Part shown: positions 8,674 to 17,659 of the stretch, in pieces
Layout: every line of letters begins with the position of its first letter
Numbering within the stretch: position 1 is the first letter of the stretch
Assembly: GCF_000445445.1 (NCBI RefSeq)
Contig: NZ_ASXP01000001.1
Coordinates: forward strand, 1,162,501 to 1,226,500
DNA length: 64,000 bases
Reading direction: 5' to 3'
Source of the DNA: Sporomusa ovata DSM 2662
Lineage (GTDB): Bacteria > Bacillota > Negativicutes > Sporomusales > Sporomusaceae
Position numbers and translations under genes: made by a program
The notes under the pieces: generated by a model
Seen by the model: the letters and a program-made list of their open reading frames with translations, nothing else
What the model was told of the DNA's origin: nothing
The model's database searches: none

Positions 8674-10868
8674 GCAAAGCTCTAGTTGTAGTAGAATCCC
8701 CGGCTAAAGCCAAGACAATAGAAAAGTTTCTTGGGAAAAATTATACAGTCAAAGCCTCTATGGGACATTTGCGTGATTTGCCTAAAAGTCAATTTGGTGT
8801 TAATCTTGAAAATGGCTTTGAACCAAAGTATATTAATATCCGAGGTAAAGGAGATCTCATAAAAAGCCTAAAAGGAGCAGCCAAAAATGCCGATATTGTT
8901 TATCTGGCAACAGACCCGGATCGCGAAGGGGAAGCTATTGCCTGGCATTTGGCGCACATCCTCAATATTCCGGAGCAAACTACCTGCCGGATTGAGTTTA
9001 ACGAGATTACAAAAACGGCTATTCAGCAAGCGGTCAAAAACCCACGCCCTATTAATTTGCCGCGGGTTTACGCCCAGCAAGCCAGGCGAATTCTAGACCG
9101 GATAGTGGGCTATAAGCTGAGTCCGCTCTTGTGGCGGAAAGTGCGTAAGGGATTAAGTGCTGGCCGGGTACAATCAGTTGCCGTCCGGCTAATTTGTGAT
9201 AGAGAGAAAGAGATACAGGCATTTACTCCGGAAGAATATTGGACGATAATAGCCAAACTTAAAGAAAAGACGAATTCAAAAGCGTTTGATGCTGAATTAG
9301 TAGCTATTGATGGTCAAAAAAGTGCGATTAATGGCGAGCTGCAAGCAGAGAGCATTGTCAGTGAGTTGAATCAAGCGGAATATATAGTGAGTGATGTTAA
9401 AAAACGGGAAAGAAAGCGTAATCCTCAACCGCCCTTTACTACCAGTAGTTTGCAACAAGAGGCTGCCCGTAAATTGGGGTTTACTTCCCGTAAGACCATG
9501 ATAATTGCGCAACAATTGTATGAAGGGCTTACTATTGGTAATATGGGGCAAGTTGGTCTTATTACCTATATGCGTACCGATTCTACCCGCGTGGCTGAGA
9601 GTGCTCAACAGGAAGCTCGAAGTTATATTGAGAATAAATTTGGGCTAAATTATCTGCCGGCGAAGGCACCAACCTATGCTAATAAAAAATCTCAGGATGC
9701 CCATGAGGCAGTTAGGCCAACTACCCTGGATTTAACTCCAGATGCTGTTGCCACTAGCTTGAACAAAGATCAGTTAAAGCTCTATACACTTATCTGGGAA
9801 AGATTCATAGCTAGTCAGATGACACCTGCGATTTATGATACACTTACTATCGAGATTACTGCTGGAAGGTATAAACTCCGAGCTACTGGATCACAAATAA
9901 AATTCCCGGGTTTTTTAGCCGCGTTTAGTGGCGCAATTGGTAAGAGTAAAGAGGTAGAACAAACTGCTGATAGTGACTTAGATAAGGAAACCACTCTACC
10001 TGCATTACTGGCAGGGCAAGTGTTGAAACTTAACAGGCTAGAACCTAAACAACATTTTACCGAACCACCGCCTCGCTACACAGAGGCATCCTTGGTCAAA
10101 GTCTTAGAGGAAAAGGGAATTGGACGTCCCAGCACCTATGCACCAACCATTGAGACAATTGTTGACCGGGGTTATGTTGAGAGAATTGAGAAAAAATTTC
10201 ATCCTACCGAGCTGGGATTTGTGGTACTTGACCTTCTAAAGCAATACTTTGATAAGATTCTAGATGTTGAATTTACTGCTGGAATGGAAGATAAGTTAGA
10301 TGATATTGCCGAAGGTGATGCCTCGTGGTTAAATGTATTAGAAGAATTTTATGCCCCTTTTGCGCAAGATCTAAGTTTGGCTGAAGAAGCGATTGGCCAT
10401 GTCGAATTACCTGTCGAAGTATCTGATGTTCCCTGTGAAAATTGTGGCCAAATGATGGTCGTCAAACAGGGGCGGTATGGCAATTTCTTAGCATGCCCCG
10501 GGTTTCCGGCTTGCCGCAATACTAAGCCGATTTTAAAAGATACTGGTGTTAAGTGTCCCAAATGCGGCGGCTCTATTGTTGAACGTCACACAAAACGCCG
10601 GCGAGTCTTTTACGGCTGTGAGAAATATCCGGAATGTGATTTTAATACCTGGGATATGCCGTTGAAAGAGAATTGTCAGGTATGTGGGGCCTATATGGTC
10701 AGACATAAATTTAAAAATGGTGGTTTTTCTAGCATTTGCAGTAATGAGAACTGCTCGTCCCGTCAAGCAACTGACAGTGCTAAAACCGCTGCGGACGCAG
10801 AAGAAAAAGAAGTACAGGCAAAGGCGAAAAAGAAACCTGCAGCTAACCGGAGGAAAAATAATGGATAA
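8670..10868 (+). CDS. topA: DNA topoisomerase I
   Basis: A 732-residue type IA topoisomerase that relaxes negative supercoils. The Toprim domain carries Glu9 (VVESPAKAK) and the acidic DPDRE set (Asp82, Asp84, Glu86). The active-site tyrosine is Tyr300 in LITYMRTDSTR. Three C-terminal four-cysteine zinc ribbons follow, starting at CENCGQMM, CPKCGGS and CQVCGAY, and the protein ends in a Lys/Ala-rich tail. GTG start with a GGGAGG site, coupled to dprA; its stop overlaps trmFO by 8 bp. Length and architecture are normal for a Firmicute TopA. Confidence 0.97.
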   Translation: MSKALVVVESPAKAKTIEKFLGKNYTVKASMGHLRDLPKSQFGVNLENGFEPKYINIRGKGDLIKSLKGAAKNADIVYLATDPDREGEAIAWHLAHILNIPEQTTCRIEFNEITKTAIQQAVKNPRPINLPRVYAQQARRILDRIVGYKLSPLLWRKVRKGLSAGRVQSVAVRLICDREKEIQAFTPEEYWTIIAKLKEKTNSKAFDAELVAIDGQKSAINGELQAESIVSELNQAEYIVSDVKKRERKRNPQPPFTTSSLQQEAARKLGFTSRKTMIIAQQLYEGLTIGNMGQVGLITYMRTDSTRVAESAQQEARSYIENKFGLNYLPAKAPTYANKKSQDAHEAVRPTTLDLTPDAVATSLNKDQLKLYTLIWERFIASQMTPAIYDTLTIEITAGRYKLRATGSQIKFPGFLAAFSGAIGKSKEVEQTADSDLDKETTLPALLAGQVLKLNRLEPKQHFTEPPPRYTEASLVKVLEEKGIGRPSTYAPTIETIVDRGYVERIEKKFHPTELGFVVLDLLKQYFDKILDVEFTAGMEDKLDDIAEGDASWLNVLEEFYAPFAQDLSLAEEAIGHVELPVEVSDVPCENCGQMMVVKQGRYGNFLACPGFPACRNTKPILKDTGVKCPKCGGSIVERHTKRRRVFYGCEKYPECDFNTWDMPLKENCQVCGAYMVRHKFKNGGFSSICSNENCSSRQATDSAKTAADAEEKEVQAKAKKKPAANRRKNNG

Positions 10869-12156
10869 AGTCACTATACTAGGAGCTGGCTTGGCTGGCA
10901 GTGAGGCTGCCTGGCAACTGGCCGAAGCCGGTATTAATGTGGACTTATATGAAATGCGCCCTCAGGTGATGACGCCGGCTCATCATACCGCTCTATTTGC
11001 TGAACTAGTGTGCAGCAATTCGCTTAGAGGGGCCGCAATAGAAAATGCGGTAGGCCTTTTAAAAGAGGAAATGAGAATATTAAATTCATTAATTATGAAA
11101 GCGGCTGATGCTCACTGTGTACCCGCAGGCGGGGCGTTGGCAGTCGATCGTAATGATTTTAGTGAGATGATTACCAATACACTCAGTAACCATCCACGGA
11201 TAGCGGTTAAACATTCTGAAGTTCAGGAAATACCTGCTGATCGTCCCTTAATTATTGCGACTGGGCCACTTACTTCCCCAGGCTTATCTACTGCCATTGC
11301 GGGTCTCACCGGCAATGAATATCTCTATTTTTATGATGCGGCGGCGCCTATCGTTACCGCTGATTCACTTAATATGAATATAATTTACCGCGCTTCTCGC
11401 TATGGCAAAGGGGACGACGACTATCTAAATTGCCCCATGACCAAAGAACAATATGAACTGTTTTGGCAGGAAATTACCGGTGCTCAGACCGCACCAGTCA
11501 AAGACTTTGAAAAGATAGTAGTTTTCGAAGGGTGTATGCCGATAGAGACTATGGCTGTCCGTGGGATTGACACCATGCGCTTTGGGCCAATGAAGCCTGT
11601 TGGCTTACGGCATCCAGAGACCGGCGAAATGCCATATGCTGTAGTCCAACTAAGGCAAGACAACCGTTCGGCAACACTTTATAATATGGTTGGTTTTCAA
11701 ACCCATCTACAATGGCCTGAACAGCAGCGTGTCTTCAGACTTATTCCCGGTTTGGAGAATGCGGATTTTGTCCGCTATGGGGTAATGCACCGGAATACTT
11801 TTATTAACTCACCGCAAATTTTGCTGCCTACATTACAAATGAAAGCCCAGCCGCAAGTATTCTTTGCCGGTCAAATTACTGGTGTTGAGGGCTATGTTGA
11901 ATCAGCAGCAAGCGGTCTGGTAGCTGGAATTAATGCCAGTAGGTTATTGCAAGGACTTGAACTGCAGGTATTTCCCGAGCAAACTGCCCATGGCGCTTTG
12001 TGTCATTACATTACACATGCTGATCCGACACATTTTCAACCAATGAATATAAATTTTGGTCTGCTTCCGCCACTAGTGCATAAGATTAAAGATAAGAAGG
12101 TCAAGAATCAAACCATTGCCAACAGAGCATTAGCGGCATTACGAGAATTTATTTGA
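10861..12156 (+). CDS. trmFO: Folate/FAD-dependent tRNA (uracil-54-C5)-methyltransferase TrmFO
   Basis: A 431-residue flavoprotein (formerly Gid) that makes ribothymidine at position 54 in the tRNA T-loop, using methylenetetrahydrofolate and FAD. The dinucleotide-binding GAGLAGSEAA motif begins at about residue 7. Also present are the conserved CSNSLRG cysteine segment (about 51), GGALAVDR, the ASRYGKGD-DDYLNCPM region, the second conserved Cys in EGCMPIE, and the C-terminal GQITGVEGYVESAASGL. ATG 10861 follows a GGAGG site and overlaps topA by 8 bp, so longer upstream starts within topA are unnecessary. Confidence 0.97.
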   Translation: MDKVTILGAGLAGSEAAWQLAEAGINVDLYEMRPQVMTPAHHTALFAELVCSNSLRGAAIENAVGLLKEEMRILNSLIMKAADAHCVPAGGALAVDRNDFSEMITNTLSNHPRIAVKHSEVQEIPADRPLIIATGPLTSPGLSTAIAGLTGNEYLYFYDAAAPIVTADSLNMNIIYRASRYGKGDDDYLNCPMTKEQYELFWQEITGAQTAPVKDFEKIVVFEGCMPIETMAVRGIDTMRFGPMKPVGLRHPETGEMPYAVVQLRQDNRSATLYNMVGFQTHLQWPEQQRVFRLIPGLENADFVRYGVMHRNTFINSPQILLPTLQMKAQPQVFFAGQITGVEGYVESAASGLVAGINASRLLQGLELQVFPEQTAHGALCHYITHADPTHFQPMNINFGLLPPLVHKIKDKKVKNQTIANRALAALREFI

Positions 12157-12262
12157 ATAATATGACAATAATATTGCGCAATTGTAGCAAGTGTGTTAGT
12201 ATTATAGTAATTTCCGCCAGAATGGCACAAGAGTAAATATTGTCGGAAAGAATGATAAAAAA
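12157..12262 (+). promoter_or_regulatory. Gap upstream of xerC, possible weak promoter
   Basis: A 106-bp AT-rich gap breaks the otherwise overlapping dprA-trmFO series. TTGCGC (12174-12179), 17 bp, TAGTAT (12197-12202) is the best promoter-like pair, with TATTAT overlapping. Both boxes are only moderate matches. No convincing terminator follows trmFO, so read-through is also possible. Confidence 0.25.
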
Positions 12263-13210
12263 ATGCTCTCAAAAGGCGAAGCATTTGATGGTATTGCCCA
12301 ATTAGTAGAGAAGTTTGTCTTATACCTAAAACTTGAAAAAAATGCTTCGCAACATACTATTCGCAACTATCAACGTGACATTTGGCGGTTTGTAGAATTT
12401 GTGGATAACCAGGATAGTGGTGTGGCTCTGTTTGCTGATATCAACCCGCTTATAATCCGCAGTTATCTGGCTTTCTTAAAATCGAAACAGTATGCCAAAG
12501 CGACCATTATGCGACGGATTGCGGCGCTTAGGTCGTTTTTCAGATTTTTATGCCGGGAAAATATTTTAAAGGAAAATCCCTGTAAAGTGGTTAGCACACC
12601 AAAACTGGATAAAAAATTACCTGTTTTTCTTGACATAAACGAAATTCGTGAATTAATCACTTTGTCAGGCAACAGTTCGCTGGGAATTCGTGATCAAGCT
12701 GTATTGGAAATGCTATATGCAACAGGGATTCGGGTCAGTGAGCTTACTGGAATTACTCTTTCAGATATTGATTTTTCCGGACGTGCAATTGTTGTATCTG
12801 GTAAAGGTGCTAAACAGCGAATTGTCTTGATGGGACGGACGGCGGCTGAAGTTTTGCAACTTTATCTAGCCAATACACGCCCTGGGTTATGTGCGAACCC
12901 GGGGGAATATGGCCATCAAATAGATAAGGTTCATAACTATGTATTTGTAAATAGTCGGGGAGGTCCACTCACTGACAGGAGCATTCGAAGAATTGTTGAC
13001 AAATATGTTGAGATAATGGCAATTAAAAAAAATGTCAGTCCACATACCCTTCGCCACACTTTTGCGACCCATCTATTAGACAATGGTGCTGACCTAAGGA
13101 CTGTTCAGGAACTTTTAGGTCATGTTAATTTGTCTACTACTCAGCTTTACACTCATGTAACAACCGAAGGACTCAAAGCAAATTACAGGAAATTTCATCC
13201 GCGTGCTTGA
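12263..13210 (+). CDS. xerC: Tyrosine recombinase XerC (CodV-like)
   Basis: A 315-residue tyrosine recombinase that resolves chromosome dimers at dif, normally with a XerD partner. The N-terminal SAM-like core-binding domain occupies about 15-105. The catalytic domain carries Arg157 (ATGIRVSEL), His261 and Arg264 (PHTLRHTFATHL), His287 (LLGHVNL) and the nucleophile Tyr296 (TQLYTHV), so the active site is complete. It precedes hslV-hslU-codY as codV does in Bacillus subtilis, which supports XerC rather than an integrase. No mobile element lies nearby. Confidence 0.93.
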   Translation: MLSKGEAFDGIAQLVEKFVLYLKLEKNASQHTIRNYQRDIWRFVEFVDNQDSGVALFADINPLIIRSYLAFLKSKQYAKATIMRRIAALRSFFRFLCRENILKENPCKVVSTPKLDKKLPVFLDINEIRELITLSGNSSLGIRDQAVLEMLYATGIRVSELTGITLSDIDFSGRAIVVSGKGAKQRIVLMGRTAAEVLQLYLANTRPGLCANPGEYGHQIDKVHNYVFVNSRGGPLTDRSIRRIVDKYVEIMAIKKNVSPHTLRHTFATHLLDNGADLRTVQELLGHVNLSTTQLYTHVTTEGLKANYRKFHPRA

Positions 13211-13231
13211 TTTTCCTGGGAGGTGATATTC

Positions 13232-13762
13232 ATGTTTCATGCCACAACGATTGTTGCTGTTCGCCATCAGGGGAAGACAGCTATTGCCGGTGACGGACAA
13301 GTTACTTTTGGTCAAAACACAATAATGAAACACAATGCAAAAAAAGTTCGCCGATTATATCATGGTAAAGTATTGGCGGGATTTGCCGGTTCAGTGGCTG
13401 ATGCGTTTACGCTATTTGAGAAGTTTGAAGGAAAACTGGAAGAGTTTAATGGCAATATGATGAGAGCAGCTGTCGAACTTGCGAAAGAATGGCGCCAGGA
13501 CAGGGTACTGAGACGACTGGAAGCGCTGCTTATTGTAATTGATGATAATCATCTGCTTATTATATCTGGTAATGGTGAAGTAATTGAACCAGATGACGGC
13601 GTTACTGCGATTGGTTCTGGCGGGCCATATGCACTTGCTGCTGCCAGAGCCCTAGTACTGCATTCTCCATTAAGCGCCACCGATATTGTGCGCACGGCGC
13701 TCGAAATTGCTTCCAACATTTGTGTGTATACGAATGACCATATTACGGTCGAAGAGTTATAA
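13232..13762 (+). CDS. hslV: ATP-dependent protease catalytic subunit HslV (ClpQ)
   Basis: A 176-residue N-terminal-nucleophile protease, the proteolytic dodecamer of HslVU. ATG 13232 is preferred to the in-frame GTG 13223 because a GGAGGTGA site fits 13232. The protein starts MFHATTIVAV, so removal of four residues would expose a threonine nucleophile at position 5, followed by the conserved GDGQVTFG segment. The Bacillus homologue CodW/ClpQ is unusual in using serine, so this version keeps the ancestral threonine. It is 20 bp from hslU and part of the xerC-hslV-hslU-codY cluster. Confidence 0.96.
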   Translation: MFHATTIVAVRHQGKTAIAGDGQVTFGQNTIMKHNAKKVRRLYHGKVLAGFAGSVADAFTLFEKFEGKLEEFNGNMMRAAVELAKEWRQDRVLRRLEALLIVIDDNHLLIISGNGEVIEPDDGVTAIGSGGPYALAAARALVLHSPLSATDIVRTALEIASNICVYTNDHITVEEL

Positions 13763-13781
13763 GAAAAAAGGGGGGATGATT

Positions 13782-15179
13782 TTGCTGGAATTAACGCCAA
13801 AAGAAATAGTCAAGGAATTGAATAAATATATAATTGGTCAGCAGCAAGCAAAAAAATCAGTAGCTGTGGCACTTAGAAATCGCTGGCGTAGTAAGAAACT
13901 GCCTGCAGAACTTAAAGAAGAAATTATCCCTAAAAATATTTTGATGATTGGTCCTACAGGAGTTGGCAAAACTGAAATTGCCCGCCGCTTAGCCAAACTT
14001 GTTAACGCGCCTTTTGTAAAAGTAGAAGCAACTAAGTTTACGGAAATAGGCTATGTTGGTCGTGACGTCGAATCCATGGTGCGTGATTTAGTTGAAACAT
14101 CCATTCGTATGGTTAAGCACCAGAAGATGCTGGAAGTTAACGATAAGGCCAAAAAATTGGCAGAGGAGCGCATTCTTGATCAGTTTGTTCCACCGGCAAA
14201 AAAAGAATCGTCCCGCAATCCATTTGAGATGCTATTCTCCGGGGGGATCGGAACAAGTCAAGATAAACCACCAGAAGTAGAAGAAGAGCCGCAAGTAGTA
14301 AACACAGGCCGTGAATGGTGGCGCAAACGCCTGCTTAACGGTGAACTTGAAGAAGAATTGCTTGAAATTACAGTAGAAGATGGTGCTCAACCAGTGATGG
14401 GAATGTTTGCTGGGACAGGAATTGAAGAAATGGGCATGAATATACAAGATATGCTTGGTAATTTACTACCAAAGAAACAGAAGAAACGTAAAGTAACAGT
14501 AGCCAACGCCCGAAAAATTTTTACGCAGGAAGAAGCGCAAAAATTGATTGATATGGATGAAGTGATTACTTGTGCTATTGATGTAGCCGAAAACTATGGG
14601 ATTATCTTTTTGGATGAAATTGATAAGATTTCTGGCAGAGGTCAAAGTTCAGGACCTGATGTTTCCCGCGAGGGCGTTCAACGTGATATCTTGCCGATTG
14701 TTGAAGGCTCTACAATTGTTACTAAATATGGCCCAGTAAAAACTGATCATGTTTTGTTTATTGCCGCAGGTGCGTTCCATGTTTCTAAACCCTCTGACTT
14801 GATACCAGAGCTGCAGGGGCGTTTTCCCATTAGGGTTGAACTTACTAATCTATCCAAAGAGGACTTTCGGCAAATACTGACTGAACCGGCTAATGCACTT
14901 ATCAAACAATATATTAGCCTGTTGAAAACTGAAGATGTTAAAGTTGAGTTTACCGAGGACGCTATTGATGAATTGGCTGATATCGCTTGTAGAGTGAATA
15001 GCCAGACTGAAAACATTGGTGCCCGGCGACTACACACTATTTTAGAAAAACTGTTGGAAGATCTAGCTTTTGATGCGCCTGATGTTGCTGAAAAGCAGGT
15101 CATTATTAATCGTGACTATGTTAAATCCAAATTGGATCATATAGTTATAAATCAAGATCTAAGTCATTACATTTTATAG
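13782..15179 (+). CDS. hslU: HslU (ClpY) AAA+ unfoldase subunit
   Basis: A protein of about 465 residues that unfolds substrates and feeds them into HslV. It shows the N-terminal LTPKEIVKEL, Walker A GPTGVGKTE, the pore-loop TKFTEIGYVGRD segment, an intermediate domain (about 110-240), Walker B FLDEIDKI, and the C-terminal HslV-docking tail ending LSHYIL. Start choice: the GGGGGG site abuts ATG 13776 and is better placed for TTG 13782, two codons later; either gives nearly the same protein. Long upstream extensions overlap hslV and are not credible. codY follows after 34 bp. Confidence 0.95.
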   Translation: MLELTPKEIVKELNKYIIGQQQAKKSVAVALRNRWRSKKLPAELKEEIIPKNILMIGPTGVGKTEIARRLAKLVNAPFVKVEATKFTEIGYVGRDVESMVRDLVETSIRMVKHQKMLEVNDKAKKLAEERILDQFVPPAKKESSRNPFEMLFSGGIGTSQDKPPEVEEEPQVVNTGREWWRKRLLNGELEEELLEITVEDGAQPVMGMFAGTGIEEMGMNIQDMLGNLLPKKQKKRKVTVANARKIFTQEEAQKLIDMDEVITCAIDVAENYGIIFLDEIDKISGRGQSSGPDVSREGVQRDILPIVEGSTIVTKYGPVKTDHVLFIAAGAFHVSKPSDLIPELQGRFPIRVELTNLSKEDFRQILTEPANALIKQYISLLKTEDVKVEFTEDAIDELADIACRVNSQTENIGARRLHTILEKLLEDLAFDAPDVAEKQVIINRDYVKSKLDHIVINQDLSHYIL

Positions 15180-15213
15180 TTTTGTTTCACATTATGGAAG
15201 GTGGGAATAGTAA

Positions 15214-15987
15214 ATGTCATTATTAGAACGTACACGTACTATTAATAAGTTGCTTCAGAAATCAGAAAAAGTTGAATATAGCGAAGTTGCGACAGTGCTT
15301 AGCAACGTTATGGCGTCTAACGTCTATATTGTTAACAAAGATGGTAGTATTTTGGGCTATGCATTACTTGATGATTTTGAGTGTGATCTTATGCGGGATA
15401 AAGTGCTTCAAGCAGGAAGGTTTCCTGAACGGTATGTAGCATGGTTGCGCAAGATTGAGCAGACATCTCCTAACCTTCGTTTGGAAGGCGGATTATGTAG
15501 TTTTAGTGCAGAAACCAATTGCTTATTTAACGATAAATTTACTACCATTGTTCCTATCCATGGCGTAGGGGAACGTATAGGAACATTAATTGTAGCTAAA
15601 TTTAGTGTTGAATTTGTTGATGATGATTTAATATTGGCTGAATACGGTGGAACGGTTGTTGGCATGGAAATGCTCAGAGACCGCAGCGAAAAAATAGAGG
15701 AAGAAGCTAGAAAAAAGGCTACTGTGCAAGTAGCCCTGGGAACATTGTCTTATTCGGAATTAGAAGCAGTTATGCATATTTTAAGCGAACTAGAAGGCAA
15801 TGAAGGCTTGTTAGTTGCCAGTAAAATTGCCGATCGCGTTGGTATTACCCGCTCCGTAATAGTCAATGCATTACGTAAGTTTGAAAGTGCAGGTGTGATT
15901 GAATTTAAATCGCTTGGAATGAAAGGAACATATATAAAAGTTCTTAACGAACGATTATTAGAAGAATTACAAAAACTAAAAAAATAA
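15214..15987 (+). CDS. codY: GTP- and branched-chain-amino-acid-sensing global regulator CodY
   Basis: A 257-residue CodY, the regulator that binds isoleucine/valine and GTP and represses stationary-phase genes during growth. The N-terminal GAF ligand-binding domain occupies about 1-155 (LLERTRTIN start, SNVYIVNKDGSILGY). A linker helix and a C-terminal winged helix-turn-helix follow (about 175-257; VASKIADRVGITRSVIVNAL is the recognition region). GGAAGGTGGG precedes ATG 15214. The gene ends the xerC-hslV-hslU-codY cluster, with an intrinsic terminator behind it, and flanks the flagellar operon as in Bacillus, where CodY also affects motility genes. Confidence 0.96.
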   Translation: MSLLERTRTINKLLQKSEKVEYSEVATVLSNVMASNVYIVNKDGSILGYALLDDFECDLMRDKVLQAGRFPERYVAWLRKIEQTSPNLRLEGGLCSFSAETNCLFNDKFTTIVPIHGVGERIGTLIVAKFSVEFVDDDLILAEYGGTVVGMEMLRDRSEKIEEEARKKATVQVALGTLSYSELEAVMHILSELEGNEGLLVASKIADRVGITRSVIVNALRKFESAGVIEFKSLGMKGTYIKVLNERLLEELQKLKK

Positions 15988-16061
15988 TTTATAATAAATC
16001 GAGTTTTGAGAGTAATAGGTACCCTTTGGTGAGAAACGTAAAAAAGACTATGTAGCTTTAC

Positions 16062-16095
16062 AAAGATGATTCCTGCAATGGAGTCATCTTTTTTT
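16062..16095 (+). terminator. Intrinsic terminator after codY
   Basis: A 12-bp stem with one G-T pair (16062-16073 with 16080-16091), a 6-base loop TGCAAT and a run of seven T ending at 16095. It lies 75 bp past the codY stop and marks the end of the codY transcript before the flagellar cluster. Confidence 0.9.
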
Positions 16096-16390
16096 AAACT
16101 CCATTGATTATGCCGGAGTAAAAGGGATAGTAATCGACATATTTTTGAGTAATAAAACAATTTAAACAATAATTGATAATAGAAAAGTTTGAACTAGAAA
16201 GTATTATGTAGACGGGATAGGTCGAAGGTCCTAAGTTTAAGCATTGGCAAACATTTTTCACAAAAAAGTTAGAGGATTTTCATGTATTTTGTAGAAATAA
16301 TAGTATGTGATTTGTAGAAATACTATATAATTATATAGACAAAATTATTATAGTAAATAGTTTGGATCAAGTTAAAGGAGGGCTGGCAAA
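16096..16390 (+). promoter_or_regulatory. AT-rich control region upstream of the fla/che cluster
   Basis: The largest gene-free stretch here (403 bp from codY to flgB, of which this is the part after the terminator). It must hold the main flagellar promoter. A TATAAT lies at 16326-16331 but has no good -35 at normal spacing, which would suit an activated or repressed promoter. The 12-mer TTTGTAGAAATA occurs twice, at 16288-16299 and 16311-16322, 23 bp apart, immediately upstream of that -10. TATTTTGTAGAAATA (16285-16299) matches 10 of 15 positions of the CodY box. An AAAGGAGGG site precedes flgB. Confidence 0.5.
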
Positions 16391-16804
16391 ATGCTTAACT
16401 CACTCGTGCAGTCATCGCAGGTGTCTGTATTAGAAAAAGCGTTAAGCGCTGCTTCATTACGGCATAAAGTTATTAGCAATAACATAGCGAATGTAAATAC
16501 TCCTAAGTTTAAGAAGAGTGAAGTAAGTTTTGAAAATCAGTTGGAGTTAGCTATGAGTTCTGAAAAGGCACCAATTGCCAGAACTCACGAACGACATTTA
16601 CCAGTAAAATCAACCGGAATAAATGATGTAGAACCAATGATAAACACGATTACTACTACATCTTTTCGTAATGATGACAATAATGTGGATATTGACAGCG
16701 AAATGGCAGGCTTGGCAAAAAACTCGATTTATTATAATGCAGTTGCTGATCGGATTAATAAATATTTTTCTAATCTCAAATCTGTAATTAACGGAGGGAA
16801 ATGA
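16391..16804 (+). CDS. flgB: Flagellar basal-body rod protein FlgB
   Basis: A 137-residue proximal rod protein, exported by the flagellar type III system and polymerised above the MS ring. It has the rod/hook family N-terminal motif NNIANVNTPKFK (about 35-46) and a C-terminal helix that pairs with the N-terminal one. First gene of the fla/che cluster, with a strong AAAGGAGGG site. It overlaps flgC by 4 bp. Confidence 0.96.
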   Translation: MLNSLVQSSQVSVLEKALSAASLRHKVISNNIANVNTPKFKKSEVSFENQLELAMSSEKAPIARTHERHLPVKSTGINDVEPMINTITTTSFRNDDNNVDIDSEMAGLAKNSIYYNAVADRINKYFSNLKSVINGGK

Positions 16805-17262
16805 GTATTATGGGATTATTTCAGGCCATTGACGCTTCCGCTTCCGGTATGACTGCTGAACGCCTGCGGATGGACGTTATTTCTAATAATATAGCTAATG
16901 CTAATACTACCCGTACTGCCGAGGGTGGCCCTTATCGCCGGCAAATGGTGGTATTTGAACCACGTTCAGAACAAGCTTCTTTTGGACAGATACTGTCTAA
17001 GCAAATGGATACAGGGGATGAAATGGATACAGGCAATGGTGTTCGGGTAACCGGAATCACAAAAGATACGACACCATTTAAGCTTATGTATGACCCTAAC
17101 CACCCCGATGCTAACACGGAAGGCTATGTGGAGATGCCGAACATTAGTATAGTTAGTGAAATGGTGGATATGATTACTGCTTCTAGAGCTTATGAGGCTA
17201 ATGTTACTGCTGCGAATGCAGCCAAGAGTATGGCCATGAAGGCCTTAGATATTGGGAAATAG
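16801..17262 (+). CDS. flgC: Flagellar basal-body rod protein FlgC
   Basis: A 153-residue proximal rod protein partnering FlgB. It shows the signature MDVISNNIANANTTRT (about 25-40) and the conserved C-terminal VDMITASRAYEANVTA segment. Start is uncertain by three codons: ATG 16801 overlaps the flgB stop but lies only two bases from GGAGGG, whereas ATG 16810 (MGLFQAID) lies 11 bases away. Confidence 0.95.
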   Translation: MSIMGLFQAIDASASGMTAERLRMDVISNNIANANTTRTAEGGPYRRQMVVFEPRSEQASFGQILSKQMDTGDEMDTGNGVRVTGITKDTTPFKLMYDPNHPDANTEGYVEMPNISIVSEMVDMITASRAYEANVTAANAAKSMAMKALDIGK

Positions 17263-17271
17263 GAGGAATAA

Positions 17272-17568
17272 ATGCAAATTGAAGCTTTAAAATTAGCGCC
17301 TATTACCGGCAAGATACTTGAAATCTCTGAAAGTACTAAACAGCCTGAAAAAACCTTTGGCGAATTTTTAGATGAAGCATTAAACAATGTAAATCAGCTG
17401 CAAAACGAAGCCAGCCAGGCGTCAATAAATTTGGCCACAGGCAAAATTCAGGATATAGCTGAAGTTACAATAGCTGCCGAAAAAGCGACAGTGGCCTTAC
17501 AACTGACGATGCAGGTCCGCAATAAAGTTGTCGACGCTTATCAGGAAATTATGAGAATGCAAGTTTAA
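17272..17568 (+). CDS. fliE: Flagellar hook-basal body complex protein FliE
   Basis: A 98-residue FliE, the adaptor joining the FliF MS ring to the FlgB rod and an early export substrate. The conserved FGEFLDEALNNVNQLQNEAS lies at about 30-49, and VALQLTMQVRNKVVDAYQEI at the C-terminus. A perfect AGGAGG site precedes ATG 17272. A 91-bp gap separates it from fliF, in which I see no convincing promoter or hairpin. Confidence 0.95.
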   Translation: MQIEALKLAPITGKILEISESTKQPEKTFGEFLDEALNNVNQLQNEASQASINLATGKIQDIAEVTIAAEKATVALQLTMQVRNKVVDAYQEIMRMQV

Positions 17569-17659
17569 TGTTTAATTGAAAATAAGTAAGATAAGCGAAT
17601 AGATAACTATAATGGGTGTTTAATTGGAATTATTTTTCCGTAACTGAAAGGGTGGAGAC

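Noticed and set aside
10684..10860. Extended N-terminus of trmFO reading into topA
   Set aside because: ATG 10861 has a GGAGG site and gives the family-typical N-terminus (GAGLAGSEAA); the extension is the out-of-frame topA zinc-ribbon region.
12263..13210. xerC as a phage or element integrase
   Set aside because: Neighbour genes are the conserved hslV-hslU-codY set; no att repeats, phage genes or compositional change are seen.
13686..13781. Longer hslU start within hslV
   Set aside because: The family N-terminus begins LTPKEIVKEL close to TTG 13782, and the ribosome binding site lies at 13769-13775.
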